Assembly: GCA_001953115.1 (NCBI GenBank)
Contig: LSSL01006410.1
Span: 1 to 17,591, forward strand
Length of the DNA: 17,591 nt
Source of the DNA: Smittium mucronatum
Lineage: Eukaryota > Kickxellomycota > Harpellomycetes > Harpellales > Legeriomycetaceae
Reading direction: 5' to 3'
The notes beneath the pieces are model-generated. The model saw only the letters and a list, made by a program, of their open reading frames with translations. It was not told the origin of the DNA and ran no database searches. A program made the translations under genes and the position numbers. Positions 10,801 through 17,591 of this stretch are shown here, in pieces; positions within the stretch are counted from its first letter, which is position 1, and each line of letters opens with the position of its first letter.

Positions 10801-11880
10801 TAAACTCTTCTTTTTACAGAAATAGCATTAATGTAACAACCAAACACCGGACTAATAAAATAATATCTACCAAATGGCAATTTTGAGATTTCTATCTTGA
10901 CAAAATATCTATATTTATTACCCAAGTAAAAAATATTTCTATATAAAAGGACCATATTGACTGGTTATAAAAAAAATCACCAATATATTATTAAAGCTAA
11001 ACCCCAATGCTTGGATAATACTCAGATTAAAATGATTGAAATTCCTTCTTGAATGAAAATTTTTTGTAATTAAATATTCCTCAATATTTTTATTTGTAGT
11101 TTTAATAACATTAAACGTTGCCTCTCCAAATATTTATAGTTTTTCCCTATCATTTCAAACCTCAAATTATTTTAAGGAATTTATTGAGAATGACGAACTT
11201 TTACTTTGTGAAGAACTTAGATTTTACTTTTCGTTTAATTTAAATTAGAGTCAGATACTTTTCAAATTAAGAATATCTTCATAAAAATAGTCTATTTCAA
11301 ACAAAGTCAAAAAATATACTTGAAGAGGTGTCTTAGAAAGTTGGTTGTAAATTATAGTATCAAATTCATCCTAATTGCTAAAATATTCGAATATATATAC
11401 TGAGACAATGTTTTCTTTTGTGAAGTACTATTTTGCGGATTATAATAAACCTCATTTTCTTTTAATAAAATTATACGGAATTATTGCTAAAAAAAATTAC
11501 AACTTGATTTTCTTTCCATCATTAAAATTATAAAATTTAATGGTGTTTATGATAATGACTACATGATAACGCCATTTCTGGATACAGATTTTTTAATTAT
11601 ATGGATATATATTTAATTTTTTTAAATAACTCTACAATTTCCACTTATAATTGAGGATAGTTAAAAACATAATTAAATTTTTTACTATATTTTTATATTT
11701 GAAAATAAAATATAATTCGAAATCTTACATCTTTTCCAAAAATTAGACTACTTAAGTTTAAATTAGTATGTTTCTAAAATTTAAAGAATTTATATCTAAA
11801 AATAAATTTCTTTTTATTAAAGAACATAAGATTAAACTTTTTTATATTGAAATAATATTTAGATATGAACTATAAAATTA
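10801..11880 (-). other. Possible eroded coding region on minus strand, unrecognised
   Basis: One - strand frame from about 11880 down to 10939 carries fewer stops than expected (about 20 in 314 codons against about 29). It has stop-free pieces of 64 codons (about 11133-10942, containing GEATFNVIKTTNKNIEEYL and NFHSRRNFNHFNLSI) and 39 codons (about 11370-11254, containing DEFDTIIYNQLSKTPLQVYF). A shift then leads to a 38-codon piece ending near 10804, with KLPFGRYYFISPVFG. The residue mix (Gly, Pro, Gln, Asp, Glu, Arg) is richer than AT-biased noise usually gives. No family is recognised. The stop deficit is weak (about 1.8 standard deviations), so chance is not excluded. Confidence 0.3.
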
Positions 11881-12421
11881 TCGTAAATTAAAAAAAATAA
11901 AAAAAAATTAAAGTAAATTGCACTTTTTTATAATTTATTTTATTATATAATATTTATTGAATTTATTTTTATACTTTAATAATACGATAAAGTTAATATT
12001 TTAAGAGTTTAAAGAAAAAAATCATACATTTAGCATAGCATAAATATATTTCGAAATGAATTTTTATTAATCTAGTAATTAATATTTAACAATTTTATAT
12101 GGATAAATAATTGATCTGTTATTTTTATAGAAAACTCACAGGGTTTTAATTTATTCAAGGAAAAAAAATTTAAAATTACAATATTTTTAATTATAATCAA
12201 AGTAGTTATAAAAAATTAATGTTATTTAAAAAAAGTAAAAAAGAAATAAATTTCATGATTATATTAGTAAAAAGCTAAGTAATAAAATTATAATGCATAA
12301 GTTTCATCATTTAAGGGTTAAAAAAACCTTTTTTAATTTTTTCCTAATAAAAATCTATCATCTCCAAACCAATTTAATCAGTTTTCCAGAAAAGTAACCG
12401 CTTTCCCGAATCAATTATGCC
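11881..12421. other. AT-rich spacer
   Basis: Extremely AT-rich up to about 12300. No gene or structured element seen. Confidence 0.5.
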
Positions 12422-12523
12422 CTTTTTCATAAAAATATCTTCTTTTTTTCCATACCAATAGGAAAATTTAATATAAAAATAGAAAATTTCGCTCCTAAAA
12501 ATAGTCTTTTTTCATACCAATAG
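12422..12523 (+). repeat. Short direct repeats beside the inverted repeat
   Basis: TCTTTTTTTCCATACCAATAG (12441-12461) recurs as TCTTTTTTCATACCAATAG (12505-12523), about 63 bases on. A partial earlier match, CTTTTTCATA, lies at 12422-12431. The array ends about 26 bases before the left arm of the large inverted repeat. Function unknown. Confidence 0.5.
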
Positions 12524-12549
12524 AGTGTTCGTATCATATAAATTGAATA

Positions 12550-12958
12550 TTTTTTTAGATAATATATTTTTTTAGGGCGATTTGGCTTATTTTCGGGTCT
12601 ATTACTCCATATATTTTTGCGCTAAATATTTGAGAATCGATTTTAAAACCATGTTTTAAATTAATAATCCATCTTGATTTTAACCAGAATTTGATTTACA
12701 TGGCATAAATATAATTTTTTTACATAATCAGTAATTTATTCCAAAATATTTTCCTCTACCTGTTTTATATATTTTTCTTTAAATTATACGCATTAAAATA
12801 CTACAAATCAAAACTAAACCCAGTTTATAATTTGCTTAATTTGCTTAATTAGCTTAATTTGATTAATTTTCAATTTTTATGACCATGAAAAAAGATAATG
12901 GCAAATTGTGAATATTTTAAAAATGTGAACAATTCGAAATATATTTAGCCAGTTTTAT
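12550..12958 (+). repeat. Large inverted repeat, left arm
   Basis: 409 bp that match the reverse complement of 17183-17591 with one visible mismatch (base 12609) and no gap; paired positions always sum to 30141. Beyond 12958 the match continues weakly to about 13020 with frequent mismatches and then gaps. The arm has no open frame worth noting. It contains a 9-base tandem block (12831-12866) and more G+C than its surroundings in places (GGGCGATTTGGC, TTTTCGGGTC). Possible readings are terminal inverted repeats of a composite element, two opposed copies of a non-autonomous repeat, or arms kept alike by gene conversion. Confidence 0.9.
12831..12866 (+). repeat. Four-copy 9-base tandem repeat inside the arm
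   Basis: TTTGCTTAA, TTTGCTTAA, TTAGCTTAA, TTTGATTAA in a row. The same block is present in reverse complement at 17275-17310 in the other arm, including each variant unit. Confidence 0.85.
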
Positions 12959-13949
12959 AGCTCCTAGAAATTTTTATCAATAAAAATATATATATAAAAT
13001 TATCAAAACAATAAAATACTAAGTTGTGACCTGGACAGTCCATTATACTTTGTCCGATACGCAAATTACATTAATGGATATTAGATTAAATATAATAATT
13101 ATTCATTTTGATAACTGTTATCAGTAGAATTTATTTTAATGAAAAATTCCTATACATTAAATTTAAAAATAAAAATTATCTAATTTTATTTACCTTTTGA
13201 TTATTGAGGAAAAAATAAGTAAAATTATGAAATTTTATACAAAGGTAATATAAATTTATTTTTTTTACTGATATTTTTTTTCTTATAAAAAAAAGCGTTC
13301 AAAATTTCACATGGATGAAATGTGTATATGTTTTTTCATAATTTTAATCTATTAATTAATATCAAATATATTTTAAAGGGACGGGATGAATTAATTAGCT
13401 AATTGAAATCAAATTTGTATCAAATTGCACAATTATATAGATAATGTACTTCATTTAAATTAAATTGAAAATGAAAAGTATCCATGGGTGAATTATATGG
13501 TTTTTCTGGTGAATATTTTTTTTTAGTTGTAATTTATTTATAATGTTTAAATACGAGAAAAAACTATAAGAAAAATTAAAAAATAAAATTAAAAGATTTC
13601 ATCATAATTCCATTTGTTGCTCTAGCGGTTCCGTATTCACTGTGAATTGGTTCAAGATCGGATATTTTCTAGTTAAGAATGCTCAGAAGTATCCAAAAAT
13701 TCATTTTAATTTAATCTTAATGAATATTTCAATAATAAAAAAACAACGATTAGTTAGGAAATAATAATGTTTTTGGTTAAAAAATAAGAAAACGAAATAC
13801 TAAACTAAGATTATTCGGTAGAAATGCGATAGCTACATCCAGTGTCCGAAAATTATGTATCAAGTATTTTTCGGAAAAAAAATAACTTATTTAATTTTAT
13901 ATTTTTTTTTTCACAAAATTTAAAAGAAAAAGACAAATTATTGAATATT
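12959..13949. other. AT-rich interior of inverted repeat, left part
   Basis: No gene seen. The first 60 bases are the diverged continuation of the arm. Positions 13845-13875 form a hairpin (TCCGAAAA/TTTTCGGA, 15-base loop). CAGTGTCCGAAAATTATG begins at 13841 and resembles the CAGTG-type end of the Tc1 relic. A slightly G+C-richer patch at 13620-13690 matches nothing recognisable. Confidence 0.5.
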
Positions 13950-14920
13950 AAAGTAGTAGGAAGTGTATTTTCTGCCTAGGCAAAGCTACGCCCCATTTAT
14001 ACTTAGAAGGTTTTGGCAAGTTTGATAACAGTTTTGTCATTCTATAGTTTAGTGGTATAATTAGTTTAGTTATTCTCAGTATTTCAAATACAGTTTTTTT
14101 ATTATTATTTACCAGTGGTTTTACCAGTCCTAGGTTTGTTTAGATTTTATTTTTTATTTTTTTGTTAGAATGGGATCACTACCATTTAGTTCTTTTTTTA
14201 GTTCTTTTTTTGGAAAAGTGAAGGCAAAGCCTAAATAGTTCTACGGGAATGGTTATGCGCAATCATGAGTTTTTTGAGCCCGGTGCTTATTACTATTTAT
14301 CACCCCGGAGGTGGACGCTTGGCGAGAGGTAGCAGAAGATAGGGATAGTGATTTTTCAGCATCCATTTATTTTGAAGTCCTCGAGCTAAGTGAAGACTTA
14401 GACTCATCGCTCAACTTGGCTGGGGAACCAGTTATAAAAAAATTTGTGTATTCCTGTATGATGCTTTCTTTAAGTTCAGGTCCCAACCCCCGGTTAGGCA
14501 ATCTCTTTTTATTCCTACTGTAGGGGCTGAACAAAAAATTAGTTTTGTCATCACAGGATGCAATTTTAGAAGTGTGAATAATAGAGTAAGGGAAAAATTT
14601 CTGCCCTAAGGTCTCTGTCGGTTGAAGTAAATGAGTGTGCTATTAAAATTGCTCTTAGCGTTGCCTCATCTTTGGCTACACAGAGACAGATTCAATGACG
14701 AAGATTTATTCCAGCATAAATTTTATAGAGAATCAGCTTCAATAAAAATGGAACTGGGTGATATTCCTGGGGTTCGATCCCAATATCCTCCAGCTTAGTT
14801 GTCACAAATTATATCAAATGACCTGCCATATTCCCTGTGCTCTCAGTTTCTGTGATCTTCATAGCTTATTAAAATAGAGAGTGTGTTAGGCCCACCCTAT
14901 AATAAATATTACAGTGTGAA
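13950..14920. other. G+C-rich island with foreign-looking composition
   Basis: By eye about 35-40% G+C, roughly twice that of the flanks, with fairly sharp edges near 13960 and 14920. It holds the gene relic 14170-14798, about 200 bases of upstream sequence with T-rich runs, and about 120 bases of downstream sequence ending in an AATAAA-containing stretch near 14901. CAGTGTGAATTTTGCAGTAT begins at 14912, at its right edge, and resembles the Tc1 left end. Inference: a separately acquired segment rather than local DNA. Confidence 0.6.
14170..14798 (+). pseudogene. Broken unrecognised gene, about 210 codons, possibly foreign
   Basis: Reading starts at ATG 14170 in an N-terminal segment rich in Ser and Phe (a 12-base tandem encodes SSFFSSFF) followed by a basic patch. 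In-frame stops near 14236, 14266 and 14275 break it; another frame is open across 14249-14331. The first frame resumes from about 14278 with an acidic stretch (EVAEDRDSDFSAS) and runs to a TAG at 14521-14523. The reading then moves to a second frame near 14502, a third near 14603 and back near 14697, ending at TAG 14798. Residue content is balanced (Ala, Gly, Val, Ser, Glu, Arg), quite unlike chance frames in the AT-rich flanks, so former coding capacity is well supported. No domain is recognised. It could be a transferred cellular gene, a mobile-element gene or an old viral insertion; the sequence does not decide. There are at least three frame changes, so it is not functional. Confidence 0.65.
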
Positions 14921-15564
14921 TTTTGCAGTATCTAAATAAGATTTTATATGAAATGGGTATTCGTGGTATTATTTATTTATTGATAAAGTATTAAGGATTT
15001 ACAGGGGAAATAAGATATATATTCCACTTTTTTCCCATATTCGAATCTGGTTTATTTCCCCTTCAAATTGAAAATTTTATTTCACTATATTTTCTCTCCA
15101 ATAATTACTCCTGTAGATTTCTTGGACTAGTTTAATAAAACTTCTGATAAATCTTTAATCTTCAATATTAACTATTTAATAAAAATTTATGAAGATAAGC
15201 ATAAAAAATTGTTAACTTCCAGATTCCAACCGAAAGTATCCATAATAATTTATATAATCTCTATTTTACATACTACTGTAACAAAATGAAATTACATTCT
15301 TAAGCAAAAATATGATATAAATTATATAAATAATTATTTTACTTAATAAAATGAATGCTTATCATACGCGGATACTTATATAATATGACAGTTCACAACT
15401 AATTACAATTAAAATAAGAACTACCTATCTTGACACAAAGTTAAATTAAAAATTATTTTGCTTTTCTTTTAGACAGGAGATATTTCAATAAACCTATGTT
15501 TTCAGTATACATGCTTTTCATTTTTCCCAATCAAGAAATCTTCCCATAATTATAATTATCAGCT
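14921..15564. other. AT-rich interior of inverted repeat, middle part
   Basis: No supported gene. On -, one frame across about 15480-14985 gives patches of mixed residues (for example MDTFGWNLEVNNFLCLSS and KSTGVIIGEKI) broken by many stops. It could be an eroded gene or chance. Confidence 0.35.
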
Positions 15565-15760
15565 ATATAAAGGACAATAATAATACAGAAGTTTAGCCAT
15601 TTTTGAATATCAAAGACTTACAGCTTGTCTACATTTCCTAGTATCTCTTATCTAAATCCATTTAACTAATTATCCTTTTTTCTAGTATCCTTTTTTCTAT
15701 TTTTCACTCCTTTATCCCAAATTATACTTACTCATTACTTCTTTTATAAAAAATCACTTA
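15565..15760 (+). repeat. Dispersed hairpin repeat, copy 3 (decayed)
   Basis: AAGTTTAGCC (15589-15598) followed by ATTTTTGAAT, and then CAGCTTGTCT, parallels AAGCTTAGCC...GTTTTGGAAT...CAACTTGTCT of copy 1 in the same orientation. The TTACTAGTATCC-like and CCCAAATTATACTTA regions also follow in the same order. The second hairpin arm is degraded, so the stem no longer forms well. A 15-base tandem duplication (TATCCTTTTTTCTAG, 15671-15700) lies inside. Confidence 0.55.
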
Positions 15761-17160
15761 AATATTGTATGGAATTTTTACATCCCATTAGCTAATAAAT
15801 TCCGCCATCGATGAAATGGAATATTTCAGAAAAGCATTGTTTAAAAAACCAAAATAAAGAAAGAATCAGGAAACTTTAATTTTTAGACAATAATTTTGAG
15901 ATTTGAATAAATCTTATGTTCAATTTAAATATAATTTACTTCTTAAAACTGGTATAAGTTTACAATTAATAAGAGCCTATGTACATTAGGCCGCGATTTC
16001 AATGTCTGAAATAAATTTTCTAGAAACAAAAATGGAGATTTTTCTATTATTTTTGCTATATCTATTTCCAGAATAATTGTTAAAAGATTAGTAAACAGCC
16101 ATTCAATAGATGTTCTTTTTAAGATTTTTCATGGTGCAAATTAAATATATTGTAACATAAAAAAAATATGAAATTATGTAAAATGCAGTGTTACACAAAT
16201 CAAAAATTTAAAAATCGATATTTAATCTTCTGTAAATGTTCTTAAATTCTTTTCTGATAATTCACTTCAGCTGAATACTTAGAGGATTTTGAGGATGTGA
16301 AATCAAGTTATAGATGAATTTGGCCTATAGAAAATTTTTTTGAAGAGATCAAAGAAAAAGTACAATAAACTTGGAATCATTCATAATCGACTTGTCATAA
16401 ATATTTGTCACATGCAAAAATGGTTGGATATAGGAGTTTTGAAATATATGTATTTTTTTAAACACAAGTTTTATTTAGGTAAATGATTATACGTCTGAGG
16501 AAAATAAAATAAAAATAAGGTAATATGATACTAGATGGTACATTTTTTATTTTTTAAATAGTAGTAAAAAATAAAATCATAAATAAAAATAATTATTTCA
16601 ATCATAGTTACTGCTAATAGTAATATTTAAAATGTATATTTAAAATAATAAGGAATGATATACAAAATTATCATTTTCGTTGAATAAAATAAATGCGAAT
16701 AAATCTTAAATTAAATTAAATTATGAGATTGACAGAAGTCACATAATGAACTATTATTGTGGTTTATAAAACAGAAATCAAACTGTTTTATAGTTGTAAT
16801 ACATATATAAATTTAGTTACCAAATCTCCCATCCTATTCAATGAGCCCAAAGGTCAGTTTCAGATAATAATTGTAATTTCGTAACAAAGGAAAAGCAAAA
16901 TCCTTTTTATAAGGGCTATTCTTTTCGAAATAGATACATACTTGGCTCACTAACCTTCTTTATCCGTAATCCTGTTTCCTAATTACGCTAATTTTTTATT
17001 TTTTAATAATCATAGTTTAACCACAATCTTAAATTAAATATCCCAATAAAAAAACAGTATTTTTAAATTATTGAAATGAGTTTTGGAGTAAATATATTGG
17101 ATAGTTTAAACTATAAAATATTATTTTAATTTTTTGATAATTTTTTTATTAATATTTTCA
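15761..17160. other. AT-rich interior of inverted repeat, right part
   Basis: No supported gene. On +, one frame over 16081-16512 includes acidic pieces such as SAEYLEDFEDVKSSYR and ENFFEEIKEKVQ, but its stop count (about 13 in 144 codons) equals chance. Positions 16830-16980 are slightly G+C-richer with nothing recognised. The last 40 bases or so are the diverged inner flank of the right arm. Confidence 0.45.
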
Positions 17161-17182
17161 TTGAAAAAAATTTCAAGGAGCC

Positions 17183-17591
17183 ATAAAACTGGCTAAATAT
17201 ATTTCGAATTGTTCACATTTTTAAAATATTCACAATTTGCCATTATCTTTTTTCATGGTCATAAAAATTGAAAATTAATCAAATTAAGCTAATTAAGCAA
17301 ATTAAGCAAATTATAAACTGGGTTTAGTTTTGATTTGTAGTATTTTAATGCGTATAATTTAAAGAAAAATATATAAAACAGGTAGAGGAAAATATTTTGG
17401 AATAAATTACTGATTATGTAAAAAAATTATATTTATGCCATGTAAATCAAATTCTGGTTAAAATCAAGATGGATTATTAATTTAAAACATGGTTTTAAAA
17501 TCGATTCTCAAATATTTAGCGCAAAAATATATTGAGTAATAGACCCGAAAATAAGCCAAATCGCCCTAAAAAAATATATTATCTAAAAAAA
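17183..17591 (-). repeat. Large inverted repeat, right arm (runs to window end)
   Basis: Reverse complement of 12550-12958 with one visible mismatch, including the 9-base tandem block at 17275-17310. The arm reaches the last base of the window, so its outer end, any target-site duplication and any further sequence cannot be seen. The inner neighbour 17120-17182 matches the left arm's inner flank only loosely. Confidence 0.9.

Noticed and set aside
13620..13690. GGTTCAAGATC in a slightly G+C-richer patch, considered as a tRNA T arm
   Set aside because: The flanking bases do not pair as a T stem and no acceptor stem was found.
14045..14055. TAGTTTAGTGG, a match to the tRNA A box
   Set aside because: No T arm or acceptor stem follows within tRNA length; no tRNA could be folded.
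14771..14781. GGTTCGATCCC, a match to the tRNA/SINE B box
   Set aside because: No A box at a suitable distance upstream, no cloverleaf, and the bases fall inside the last coding segment of the 14170-14798 relic.
16081..16512. Plus-strand frame with acidic peptides
   Set aside because: Its stop codon frequency equals the chance level for this composition, so it is not annotated as a gene.
1..17591. Bacterial or phage origin, CRISPR arrays, operons
   Set aside because: There are no dense open frames, no ribosome-binding pattern and no regular repeat-spacer array; the recognisable genes are eukaryote-type transposon relics.
17500..17591. Telomere at the window end
   Set aside because: No short tandem telomeric repeat is present; the end is simply inside the right arm of the inverted repeat.

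Overview
This is a very AT-rich (roughly 80% A+T by eye), almost gene-free eukaryotic window. No intact protein-coding gene, rRNA or tRNA was found. The content is decayed: two recognisable DNA-transposon transposase pseudogenes, one broken unrecognised gene in an island of much higher G+C, and several repeat structures. The base composition and the transposon content (a Tc1/mariner relic and a DDE_Tnp_4/Harbinger-like relic) fit a repeat-bloated microsporidian genome best. That is an inference; another AT-rich eukaryote is possible, and nothing looks bacterial.

Layout. Positions 1-180 hold one copy of a dispersed repeat built around a hairpin (AAGCTTAGCC...GGCTAAGCTT). A second copy lies in inverted orientation at about 6150-6325, and a decayed third in direct orientation at about 15565-15760. 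A DDE_Tnp_4-type transposase pseudogene lies on + at 1506-2691. From about 3100 to 8850 the sequence is AT-rich, with only weak hints of eroded reading frames on +. A Tc1/mariner element occupies about 8848-10105, with its transposase on - at 8979-9993; it is full length for the family but shifted and stopped many times, and its expected catalytic Glu is replaced by Val. From about 10100 to 12420 there is AT-rich sequence, with weak reading-frame hints on - at 10800-11880.

The right end is the most unusual part. A 409-bp inverted repeat (12550-12958 and 17183-17591) has one visible mismatch and encloses about 4.2 kb. Inside it lies a G+C-rich island (about 13950-14920) carrying a broken, unrecognised gene of about 210 codons on + (14170-14798). 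The right arm runs to the last base of the window, so its outer limit is unknown.

Nothing here works as a set of cooperating genes. The window reads as a graveyard of mobile DNA in which two features look younger or foreign: the near-identical inverted repeat and the G+C-rich gene relic. At this composition about 9% of codons are stops by chance, so by my rough estimate an open run of about 80 codons is expected about once per window. Reading-frame hints of that size are therefore given low confidence.
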